A stretch of DNA of 64,000 nt from Neurospora crassa OR74A (taxonomy: Eukaryota > Ascomycota > Sordariomycetes > Sordariales > Sordariaceae): the NCBI RefSeq assembly GCF_000182925.2, contig NC_026502.1:1550001-1614000 (forward strand). The letters run 5' to 3'. The position numbers and the translations under genes are program-made. Of this stretch, positions 35,884 through 46,058 are shown piece by piece. The first letter of the stretch is position 1; each line of letters begins with the position of its first letter. The notes beneath the pieces were generated by a model. The model did not search any database. It saw only the letters and a program-made list of their open reading frames with translations, and was not told the DNA's origin.

Positions 35884-37339
35884 ATGGCCGCCGTGCTTTT
35901 GCGCAACACAACCTGTGGCATCCGTTGCTTGACAAAGGGTCCGGCCTTCATCAGCACTACCGCGACTATCTCGTCCAGTCATGGCTTCGGTCTGCTCACC
36001 AAACTTCGCCGGTCTTATGGCACAACCATCAGCCAAGATCTGTTGAACAAAAAGGTCCAGGTTTATCAGTCCACTTCCAAGGACCCATATCTGAACCTTT
36101 CCATCGAGCATCACCTTCTCCAGCACTCACACCCCGAATCTTACGTCCTCTTTCTCTACATCAATGACCCTTGCGTCGTCATTGGACGCAACCAAAATCC
36201 ATGGCTTGAAGTCAACTTGCCTGCCCTGCAAGAAGCAGAGGACATCAAGCTCGTTCGTCGTCGCTCCGGTGGTGGTACCGTCTTTCATGACCATGGCAAT
36301 GTGAACTGGAGCGTCATCTGCCCACCCGCTGTCTTCGACCGAGACAGGCATGCCGAGATGGTTGTCCGGGCGCTCAAGGATCTGGGGGTTACCACCGCCA
36401 AGGTCAACGAGCGTCACGACATCGTTATTGCCGGTGACGGAAGGGGCAACGGACAGGACATCTTCAAGGTCTCTGGGTCCGCCTACAAGCTTACCAGGCT
36501 GAGATCACTTCACCATGGGACATGTCTTCTCAACTCCCCACGGTTGAAGAACATTGGCAAATTCCTGAGAAGTCCTGGTGAGCCGTACATCAAGGCCAGG
36601 GGTGTGGAGAGTGTGAGATCGCCAATTCGGAACGTTGATGTCGACACAGAGGAATTCACAAAGGGCGTTGTGGATGAGTTTCGCGCCATGTACGAAGAGC
36701 AGTGTGGTGAAGATGTAACAGTAAAATGTGTTGGGGAGGAGGACGTGAAAAACATGGACAATATCCGCAAGGGTATGGACGAGTTAACGGTAAGCATAAG
36801 ATGCTCTAATAATCCATCTCACATTGTCGGTGACTTGTACTCATACTCGATAGTCTATTCCGTGGATATACGGCCAAACACCCCAGTTCACCTTCTCTTC
36901 TCGCCCAACTGAAGATGACCCAAGGGAACGTCCACCTCTGGACCTTGACGTACAGTCAGACGTGAGTCTCTTTCTTTATTCTCTTCGCAGCCTACTCTCA
37001 CCACGCTAGATGCGCTCTCTGTTGTAGATCAAGTCGCTAACACGTCTTCAGTTCAATGTTCAGTTTACCCTTCGCCATGGTGAGATTCAGACCGCCAATG
37101 TTTCTGGCCTCAAGTACGAAGGTACTGCTATGGACGGGGACATCTACGATGGAATGATTAGCCAGACCTTGGCCAAGGGTTCAGAAGATGACAGTGCAGT
37201 TAAACTGTACGAGATCAAGGACTGGGCGACAGTTCTCAAGTCGGCTACCGCCGGGCAGGCATTCAAAGTGTCTGATTCTTCCCTGAACAGCATCTCTGAG
37301 TGGTTGAACAAGGTGTTTCCCGGGAACCACTTTCGATAA
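35884..37339 (+). CDS. Lipoate-protein ligase A family protein, mitochondrial, 433 aa
   Basis: Member of the LplA/LIPT1/Aim22 family, which attaches or transfers lipoyl groups to E2 and H-protein subunits of mitochondrial dehydrogenase complexes. The ATG is at 35884 ([10 protein letters not shown]). The N-terminus (to about residue 50) is basic and Ser/Thr-rich, as in a presequence. Exons are 35884-36789, 36854-36961 and 37052-37339; introns are 64 bp and 90 bp and all phases are 0. The family motif [15 protein letters not shown] is at about residues 125-139 and the catalytic-lysine motif KVSGSAYK at about 195-202, followed by HHGTCLLN. The C-terminal half with [13 protein letters not shown] corresponds to the LplA accessory domain. 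Ligase versus lipoyltransferase activity cannot be decided from the sequence. 2-Oxoglutarate dehydrogenase, which works with a lipoylated E2, lies 9 kb downstream. Confidence 0.92.
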
Positions 37340-37802
37340 CCCTTGCAGTGATGTCAAGGAGGGTGACGACGGAGATGGTAGGATTGTACAAGCGACTGCT
37401 ACTCGACTGGAGAGAAACTCACCGTATCCCGAGAGGTAGCTATAGTGGAATGTCGTTGTCAGTAGGAGAAGGATCAGAACGTATACAGCTGGAGATTTCT
37501 ACAATAGACATGCACATATCAAATGGCATACGGCTCATCTTGTGGTCTCGTAGTCCCTCCTAGTTGTTAAGTCGTCAAGGGGCATATGAGAGACCCGATT
37601 TAAGGGTTAGGGTTTTGTATGAAATTCCAACCGACCGAAGCTCCCAACGGACCCTTGCAGACAGTCGTCACTGACCCACGCTGTAACCAACCCGATTAGG
37701 TACCTTTGAGGCTCCTCTAACAGCTTCCCCCCACTGCCCTCATCCAACCACCGTTCCTTGCGACAACCTCAACAAACAATTCTACCGAATGAAAATGCGA
37801 CC
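37340..37802. other. Intergenic region lipoate ligase / vps11
   Basis: This 463-bp tandem spacer is taken to hold the lipoate-ligase 3' UTR and the Vps11 promoter. No gene is seen. Confidence 0.65.
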
Positions 37803-40800
37803 ATGGCGTTGACGTGGAGGTCGTTTGACTTCTTCGATGCTACCAAGATCAAGATCGCCGACGACGAAACACGCGCCCTCTTTGAGAGCAATGCCATCTC
37901 CAGCGTCTGCTCCGGCTCCGATAGCCTCTTCCTCGGCGCCTACGATGGCCACGTCCACATTGTTGGGCGCAGCTGGAAGATCGTCCGGAGCTTCAAGGCG
38001 TATGAAACGGGGCCCATTACCCATATGCGCCAGGTCGAGGGCACCAGTCTGCTAGTCACCGTTGCTGTACGTTTGTTGCGACTTACACGCGCTACGTGGT
38101 TGTCTTGGAGGGGAAGCATGCCAGGCTGACATAAGTTGTGGTTGTTGTTGTTGTTGTGACTAGGAGGAACCAAGCACCAGCGACGCCATCAACCAACCTC
38201 TACTTAAAGTCTGGGCTCTCGATAAACCGGCCAAGAAGACGGGCATCCCGACTTGCCTAAGCAGCGTTGCTATCAACAATGGCAAGAAGCCGTTCCCGAT
38301 ATCCGCCTTTACCGCGACCGAAGACCTCTCCCAGCTGGCTGTTGGCTTTGCGAACGGCGCCGTCACTGTCATCCGAGGCGACTTGATCCACGACCTGGGC
38401 ACGAAGCAGCGCATAATCTACGAGTCGGATGAGCCCATCACGGGCGTCGAGCTGCGCGTTGACGCCAACATTACGACCTTGTTCATCGCTACTACGTCGA
38501 GGATCCTGAAGCTGGCGATTTCAGGCAAGGGCCATGGCCAGCCACCCAGGACCGTCGAAGACCAGGGCTGTGGTGTTGGGTGCATGTCGGTTGACAAGGA
38601 GACCGGGGACATCGTGGTCGGCCGGGACGATGCGATATACTACTACACACTAGACGGAAGAGGGCCACCAATCGCATACGAAGCGCCCAAGAAGTTGGTC
38701 TCGGTGTACCAGGACTATATCGCTCTTGTCTCTCCGCCCACTAATACTGGGGAATCGGACACCATGCGACGGCGGTTCTGGGGAGCCACGGCCGACAGCA
38801 TCTTCACGTTTACGCTCATACATCCGGATCTGAGGATCATTGCTCACAGCGAGTCTGTTCTTTCGGATGTTAAGCACATTGTTCAGATATGGGGCGACTT
38901 GTTCACCATTACACAGGAAGGCCAGGTAGGTTGCTCAGATATTCCTGTGGTTGTTCCAAGACTAACGCATCCAAGGTATTCCGCTATCACCAGAAATCAC
39001 TGCAGCAAAGACTCGACATGCTCTACCAACGAAATCTCTATACCCTTGCCGTTGAGCTGGCTCAGAAATCCGGCATGGACGCACATCAGCAATGTATCAT
39101 CTTCCGAAAATATGGCGACTACCTTTATCAAAAAGGGAACTACGACGAGGCTATGACCCAGTATATCAAGGCGATCGATACTACAGAACCATCTCAGGTT
39201 ATCAGAAAATTCCTGGACACGCAGAGGATACATAACCTTATCGAGTATCTCGAGGAGCTTCATGAGCGTGGCAAAGCGACATCGGATCATACCACCCTGT
39301 TGTTGAACTGCTATGCCAAGCTCAAGGACGTGGACAAGCTGGAGAAATTCATCAAGTCTCCCGGAGACCTCAAGTTCGATCTTGACACAGCCATCTCCAT
39401 GTGCAGGCAAGGAGGATACTACGACCAAGCTGCATATCTTGCCAAGAAGCACGGTGAGAACGAGCTTGTTGTTGACATCCTTATTGAGGATTCCAAGGCT
39501 TTTGACGATGCGCTCGACTTTATATGGCATTTGGATCCCGACACAGTAAGTCTACCTGACACAGCATCGCAGGAGTTATGGTGAAGTGAGAGCTAACGGG
39601 AGTAGGCCTACGCTTGTCTTATGAAGTACGCCCGCGTGCTTATTGAACATTGCTCAATGGACGCGACTCGTCTCTTCGTCGATTATTATACCAGCAAATA
39701 CAAACCAAGGATAGATCCTCCTGCCGTGTCTCCCGACGCTCCTGTCACGAACAATGGGGGAGGCTTTGTAACCGGAGCTGCAAACGCCGTCCAAAACCTC
39801 AGCAATCTCTTGCCGCTACCGTACATGAACCCATTGGCTGTAGGGTCAAACAGCCAGGCGGCAACCAAGCCAACCGTCAGTGATGCTGAGGTGGTCAAGC
39901 CAGAAGGGCTGGCAACACCCACTTACACACCTCCCCGGCCTCGAACGGCCTTCTCTTCCTTCATCGACCATCCGGACGAGTTCATCATCTTCCTGGAAGC
40001 CCTCCTTAAAGAGGGCACCAACTCCTTGTCAGAAGCCGACAAGATTGATATACACACCACCCTCTTTGAGATGTACCTCCACAAGGCCAACGAGAAGCCA
40101 GGTAACGATCAGCACCGAGAAGAATGGGAATCCAAAGCCAAGTCCCTCATCATCTCCTCCCCTCCCAAAGACTCCACAGCAACATCAGTAGTACCACCGC
40201 CCACAACCCCCGGCGCCCTCCCCAAAATCGAAAACTCCAACGTCCTCCTACTCTCGCACCTCGCCTCCTTCCGCACCGGCACCGTTCTGATGCAAGAACA
40301 ATCCAACCTCCTCTTTGACATCTTCCGCTCCTACACCTCGGCGCGGGACACCAAAGGCGCCATCCGCGCCCTCCACAAATACGGTCCTTCGGAGCCCCAG
40401 CTCTACCCGCTCGCCCTCTCCTATCTGACTAGTTCTCCTACCATCCTCTCCGAAGCCGGCGAGGCCGAGCTCTCTGCCATCTTGGAAAAAATCGACCGCG
40501 ACGGCCTGATGGCTCCCCTCCAAGTCGTCCAGACGCTAAGCAAGCACGGCGTGGCGACGATGGGTATGTTGAAGCCGTATTTGCAGGGGCGGATCGAGAG
40601 GGAGAGGAAGGAAATCAGGGAGAATCGGAGGGATGTGGAGGCTTTTAGGAAGGAGACGGAGCAGAGAAGGCAGGAGCTGGAGGAGCTGGAGACCAAGCCG
40701 CAGGTGTTTCAGGCGACGAGGTGCGGCGTTTGTGGAGGTGGACTGGAGAGGGAGTTGCCGGTTGTGCACTTTTTATGTAGACATAGTTTCCATGGGAGGT

Positions 40801-41060
40801 GTTTGAGGGGGGTGGCGGGGGTCAATGTTGACGTTAGGGGAGGTGGTGGTGGTAGAGAGGCAGGAGAGGCAGCAGAGGGAGGTGAGTGTCCGTTGTGTGC
40901 CAAGGATAATGCGACCATTAGGGCGTTGAAGAAGAGTCAGGAGGAGAACGCAGAACGGCATGAGTTGTTTAGGGATGATTTGGAGAGGAGCGAGGATCGG
41001 TTTAAGACGGTTGCGCAGTGGTTTGGGAGGGGGGTGATGAGCGTGCCGAATGTTGAGTGA
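37803..41060 (+). CDS. vps11: Vps11/Pep5, HOPS/CORVET core subunit, 1016 aa
   Basis: Core subunit of the HOPS and CORVET tethering complexes that drive fusion at endosomes and vacuoles. The ATG at 37803 begins MALTWRSFDFF, typical of the family. Exons are 37803-38066, 38164-38925, 38976-39545 and 39606-41060; introns are 97, 50 and 60 bp, all phase 0. The N-terminal ~340 residues form the predicted beta-propeller. An alpha-solenoid with a clathrin-repeat-like region follows (YQRNLYTLAVELAQKSG, KYGDYLYQKGNYDEAM). A charged coiled coil spans about 861-900. A C-terminal RING-H2 finger spans about 905-966 (CGVCGGGLERE, FLCRHSFHGRC, ECPLC), with a Gly/Glu-rich insertion between the sixth and seventh zinc ligands. 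The first intron contains a short GTT repeat. The 3' end converges on tfb1. Confidence 0.95.
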
Positions 41061-41634
41061 ATGAATGGGTGACGAAGAGAGAGGATTGATGTTATGAACA
41101 AGTTATGATAAATGGTTTTATTGTGCAAATATATGTAGTTCGAAGCATGAAGGAGTTTTTGGTTAGGTTTAATGATTCAAGTCATATGTCATGGTTCAAG
41201 AGATCCCCCTTTTCTTTCCAACTTTATCTACATGATGTAATCTGAGAATACCGGAACCTTCGTTTTGGAAAGTGTTAAGAGTCTGGTTTTAGATATCACA
41301 CATCAGTCCAGAACCAGTTTGCTTTCTTGAAAATTTCTTAATGCTTTTTTTCATCATTGGTCTTCAGCCATAATTCCTAATGTGACTATAGTCAGTCTGT
41401 TTCTCCTTCTCCTAACCCAAATTATCCCAGCCTTACTGTCTTGTGGGCCATTTCTGTCCTCTATATATACTTGAAACTTTTTCTCGTTCATGGCAACGCT
41501 CCCAAATGTCATCCTCCTCTATCACTTCTCCTCTCATGAAAGTCATCCTCCCCATCTTCCTCCCGTTTCCACACAGCACAGCACAACATCCATCCCCTAA
41601 CAACGCACCTCTGCCACTGTCTTTCCTCATATCT
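41061..41634. other. Convergent 3' spacer vps11 / tfb1
   Basis: This 574-bp AT-richer spacer is expected to hold both 3' UTRs. No gene is seen. Confidence 0.65.
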
Positions 41635-43626
41635 TCAGATCCTCCCACTTTTAACCATCTCCCAAACCGCCACAGCCCTCTCCAACCCGCCCACCACGCC
41701 CTCAAAAGCCGCCCACACCGCATCCCTGCCCCCTCCAACGGGAACCCACTTCGCCTTGCGGCCTGTCTTTTGATAATACTCTCTAATCTCCCTTTTCCGC
41801 TTCTCCATAATCTCCTGTCTCCTCTTCTCCGCTTCGTCAGCCAGCGCCTCGATTCTCTGTTTCGAGCGCACGAGCGAGTCGGCCAGGTAGGCCAATTCTT
41901 GCTGCTTTTCTGGGCTGCTGTTGCTGGAGTTATTAAACACCGTCCAGAACTGTTTCAGGAACTCGGCGGTCGTAGCGCAGGTTAGCGTAGCGCGGTGGGC
42001 AATGTCCGTCGGCAACGACATGGGTCGTTCTTCGGACGCATTGGTGGTGGTGGTGTGCGAGCCACCGTGGGTGGTGGTGGTGGTGAGGTGCGACCGAGCG
42101 GACTTCATGCTCTCGAGGATCTGGTTCTGGGCGAACCGTAGCGCAGCGCGGGAGCCGACGTGTTGGGGCTTGGGTCCGCTTTTAGAGTCCAGAGAGTTAT
42201 TACCCTCGTCGTCAGAGTCGGGATCGACCCCGATGGACCGGTGGAGATCGATGCCGCCGCGCCCGTCCGAGTCGAGAGTGTCCATGTCCGCTTGCACTTC
42301 GAAGAGCACGTCCGAGGGGACTTGGGTGGCGTAGAGGCGCGCGTCGGCGGCTTCTTGGTCGGTGAGCGAGGGCTGGTTGCCTGTGAAGAAGGTGGAGGTG
42401 TCCTTGACGGAAAGCCGGATCAGCTGGGCCTCGGCGTCGCCACGGAGGTCTTGCAGGGCGAGTTGTTTGGATAGGGCGTCGGCGATGCCGTCTTTGGAGT
42501 AGGAGGCGGCGGAGGGGTCGACGTCTGTGGGGGCGACGTTGGCCATGATTTTCTCGGAGAGCGAATTGAGCGTTTTGATGATGGGGATGTTGGCGCGCGG
42601 ACGCATCTCGACGTCTTTGAGGTTGCCACCCCTGAAGCCACCTTGGTTTTCTTCGTTGCCTTCGATGTTGATGATGGGGGGCACACTCGTGGCGGTGATC
42701 TTGGCTGGGACTGCCATGGTGTTGTCGGCTTCGAGATACTTGTCGAATAAGGGGTCGGTGTTGTCATTGTCGGTGATGCGCTCGCCGCGGAGCTTCTTGG
42801 AGAGACGGCTGAGAAAGAAGCGGGACCAGAACTCGGACTCTGTGAGCTTGGGGACGTTCTCGTTGTAGATGCGCTTGACCAGTGGGTGTTGTTGGAAGAT
42901 GAGCTGGACCTGCTCATGGTTGATGTTCAACTTGAGCTCGCCGTTCTCGGTCCGGGGCTTGATGGTTGATAGGACGTTATATGAGCCCTTCTTCTGGTTC
43001 AGCTCGATGGCATAGGCACGTAGCAGGCTGATGCGGGTGGCCCAGAACTGGCTGTTGAAGGAGGCATCTGATAATGAATCTGGCTTGGACAGCTTTGCGT
43101 CGTTATATATATGGGCCAAGGCCTTATCCTTCTTCATGAGGGACTGCTGAAGTTCTACATCGGCCTTTAGCATGTCGTCTTCGAACCAGCGAAACGGCAA
43201 ATGCTTCGAGTTCACGGCACTGGCCATGGCCATGGCGGCAGAGGCGCCGGCGCCGTTGGGGCCAGACTTTGCCGGCTTGGGTAGAGAAGGGTCATCGCCA
43301 CGAAGCTCAGCAATGATCTGAGAGAGAAGATCCTTGATGGCATCGGCCTCATTCCTGGCCTCGGTGGCATGTGTGAACTGGAAGGGATAGGCAGCCGGAT
43401 CGGCTCCGGGCGCCTTGGGTTTCTCGACGACTCTCAAGACGACCTTGGGATTCGTCTTGGGGGTCTGTTGGAGGTTTGTGATGTTGGATACGGAAAGTGA
43501 GATGACGGGTGGGCCAGTGCCCGGCAAGGGGCTCCATATCAGGGCTGTCTTGTCTGGGGTTAATGTGATGATGCCCTCTCTTTTTTTGTAAGAGGCCTGT
43601 CCCCGGGGAATCTCAATCGGGGCCAT
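41635..43626 (-). CDS. tfb1: TFIIH core subunit Tfb1/p62, 663 aa
   Basis: Core subunit of TFIIH, acting in RNA polymerase II initiation and nucleotide excision repair. It is a single exon with ATG at 43626 (MAPIEIPRGQ). Residues ~1-115 fit the N-terminal PH-like domain (ITLTPDKTALIWSP, FQFTHATEARNEADAIK). Two BSD domains follow: one around SDASFNSQFWATRISLLRAY, the other around LTESEFWSRFFLSRLSKKLR, with the HPLVKRIYNENVP linker between. The C-terminal region is helical (QQELAYLADSLVRSKQRIEA) as in the family. The length is close to yeast Tfb1 (642 aa). There is no intron, which is unusual beside its intron-containing neighbours but not evidence of transfer. It is divergent from the 2-oxoglutarate dehydrogenase gene. 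Confidence 0.95.
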   Translation of the reverse strand: MAPIEIPRGQASYKKREGIITLTPDKTALIWSPLPGTGPPVISLSVSNITNLQQTPKTNPKVVLRVVEKPKAPGADPAAYPFQFTHATEARNEADAIKDLLSQIIAELRGDDPSLPKPAKSGPNGAGASAAMAMASAVNSKHLPFRWFEDDMLKADVELQQSLMKKDKALAHIYNDAKLSKPDSLSDASFNSQFWATRISLLRAYAIELNQKKGSYNVLSTIKPRTENGELKLNINHEQVQLIFQQHPLVKRIYNENVPKLTESEFWSRFFLSRLSKKLRGERITDNDNTDPLFDKYLEADNTMAVPAKITATSVPPIINIEGNEENQGGFRGGNLKDVEMRPRANIPIIKTLNSLSEKIMANVAPTDVDPSAASYSKDGIADALSKQLALQDLRGDAEAQLIRLSVKDTSTFFTGNQPSLTDQEAADARLYATQVPSDVLFEVQADMDTLDSDGRGGIDLHRSIGVDPDSDDEGNNSLDSKSGPKPQHVGSRAALRFAQNQILESMKSARSHLTTTTTHGGSHTTTTNASEERPMSLPTDIAHRATLTCATTAEFLKQFWTVFNNSSNSSPEKQQELAYLADSLVRSKQRIEALADEAEKRRQEIMEKRKREIREYYQKTGRKAKWVPVGGGRDAVWAAFEGVVGGLERAVAVWEMVKSGRI

Positions 43627-46058
43627 GTTGGCTAGGTAGTCCTCTCCCTAACCGCCCGTTGAATATCTCAAGTCCACGCTCAATGCCCAGTTCCCAATCT
43701 TTTGATGTTATAAAGACGGACCAGCCTCGCAATGTGTTCCTTGACAAGGATGTATTAACGCGATACGTATGTCACAGCGTGCTCGTGTACTACGCCTTAC
43801 TGATATCGAAGAGAGACGGGAGAGTCGTCAAGGTACACGGCATTAGACGATGATGGACGTGGTGATGTAGTGTAGTAACGCCAAGCAAATCTAATCCAGG
43901 TCCCGTCAGTCTTGAATCCGGGGTGAGGCATTGGCTGCTGCGGATGTCGTTGCGGGATGGTGAGTGGGTGGTGAGTTTACATAGTGTAGTAGGTAGTTTA
44001 TGCGTGGCAGGCAGGCAGGCGGCAGCTGAGGCTGCAGTGGAGCACGACTACTAACAATTCCATGGTCGCCCTGGGGCTGTTCAACTAGTGTAAAGAACTT
44101 GAACTTCAGGTTTCAGCTCGGGAAGGTTCCACTTTGAACCGACAGACAGTGTCACGGCAGCTGTCCACCCAGGTCGGATCTCTGGCCACCACAGGACCTG
44201 AGCTCTGGGCGACGAACTGCTGCAGGTGCCGTGGGTGGGAAATGCCAAGGATCTGAAGCCAGCGCAGAGCTTGGACAACAGCAACTGCACTGCAGCGAAC
44301 CAGTCACGGCCAGCCAATGAGAGTTGGGGGATTTAACACTGTGACGTGCAGTCAATGCTGCAACTGGCTCAATAATGAAGAAGAAGTTGAAGGTGGCAGC
44401 TGACGATGCAGGATTTTGTAGTGAATTACACAATCGAAACCAACAGCCAAACCTCAAAGTCATTTCGATAAACCACTCGAGACGAGATCGAGACGAGATC
44501 TAGACTCGGTTCGCTTGTCTCTTCTTTGACAAAATGGATTTGATAAATGACTTTTGCAAAAGTCACATGATACTACGGCAAGTCACAAGGCGGTCAGTGC
44601 CAAGTAGCTAATTGAACCCAAACCCATAACCCAGGATACCGACCAGACCATGTCTAGCGCAGTTCCATCAGTTCGATGCCCCAAGCGAAAGCTTCGAAAA
44701 GTTCGCGCTCAAAGATGGGACCGAAAGCGTTACCGTACATTTCCACCTCGGACATGGAAGTTTTCCCCACTTTCCACGGTAAGATTGGATACTTGGTCCA
44801 AAAAGACGGGAACCGTGATTTCCGGGGAAAAGGGACTCGGGTCAGGTCTCGGAGCCTCCAACTCCAGTCTCGACGGGAGGTGCGGGAGCCAATGCGTAAT
44901 GAAATAATTACAGTAGCACTCTCCAGACCGTAACTTCCAGCTCTTCCACACTTTCCCAGTTTGCTGCGTGCCCGATGACTTGTCATGGAGACACAGCTCC
45001 CGTCCCCCTCCTTGAAACCACAGAAACTCCACGACTTCCGGTTATGCTTGCTGTTACCGTGGTCACCGCTCGAACCGTGAACTCCGTCGTGACTTTTGGA
45101 CAAACAACAAGAGGGAGGACGGATTCGAGTAGATGATGGATATGATATCTCTTCGTGTATTCCATTGTGTACGCTACTACGTATGGGTATGTAGCAGACT
45201 GAGCAGTAAATAACTGAAGGTAGGCGAGTTTGCGGCTATGGAGGTACCGAGAGAATCTCACATTGATGTCCCCTTCAAGTTTGTTGGGTCCCGGGCGTCT
45301 TCGATGTATTTGTTCCCAGTGCGAGAAGCTGGGTAGCTCCACCCAGTTTCGCCGGCTCCACAATGTTAAAGCTATGGCCAAGAGAAGCATCCAGGGCGCA
45401 CTGCACTGAGTGCGCTTGTAGCGGCGCAACGGCGGGAGCCGAGGGGGAGGGAGCCTCACTTGTGCTTCAGCAAGTGCCGTCATCGTCCCCTCCACAGAGC
45501 CGTGCAGATGCCTTGATGCTCACTGTACGAGCTACTTCAGTCCACTCAATTCAGTTCGTTAGTTCTGTCAATTCCACAGGGCGGGCAGAACGGGAGTCAG
45601 CAGGCATGCACAGCAGCACAGCTGGACGGCAGCACTCGCTCGCTCTTGCAGTTTGCACCGACAGGTCGACCGACCGCCCGACTCCAGTGAGTGGACGGAG
45701 CAACTCGACGCACCTGCACGGCGGGCAGAGTGAGGCCCTTTTTTTCCGTCGCTGCATTCCCGCCGCCCCTTCCCCCGACACCAACGAAACATCAAAAACA
45801 CCAACGTCTGTCGTCCCCCTCCCCTCCAAATCTCGATCCTCTCGTCTTCTCTCCCCCTCTCTCCCCATTCCCCCCCTCAAGAGTCGACGACGACGACCGA
45901 GACCTAGACTTACTCCGCCGCTCCTTTTGCCTTTTGCGCATCCCCCCCCCCCAAATCTCCCCTCTTCCAGATTGTACACACAAAACAAAACCCCGCTGCT
46001 TGGATTGCGCTTTCGGTTTCTGCGTCCTAATACCCTCACCTCACAACAGCCACCCATC
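43627..46058. other. 2.4-kb divergent region tfb1 / 2-oxoglutarate dehydrogenase
   Basis: No gene is supported. The right third (from 45363) is an open frame in phase with the dehydrogenase but reads as low-complexity leader. From about 45740 to 46050 the plus strand is strongly pyrimidine-rich with long C runs, as often seen before highly expressed fungal genes. Confidence 0.6.
45815..45975 (+). promoter_or_regulatory. Pyrimidine-rich leader or core promoter tract
   Basis: Alternating CT-rich blocks, including runs of seven or more C, lie 85-245 bp upstream of the dehydrogenase ATG. CT blocks near transcription starts are common in strongly expressed filamentous-fungal genes. The transcription start itself cannot be placed. 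Confidence 0.45.

Noticed and set aside
44983-45495. 170-codon minus-strand open frame upstream of 2-oxoglutarate dehydrogenase
   Set aside because: No domain or supporting context; it lies in the promoter region of a strong gene.
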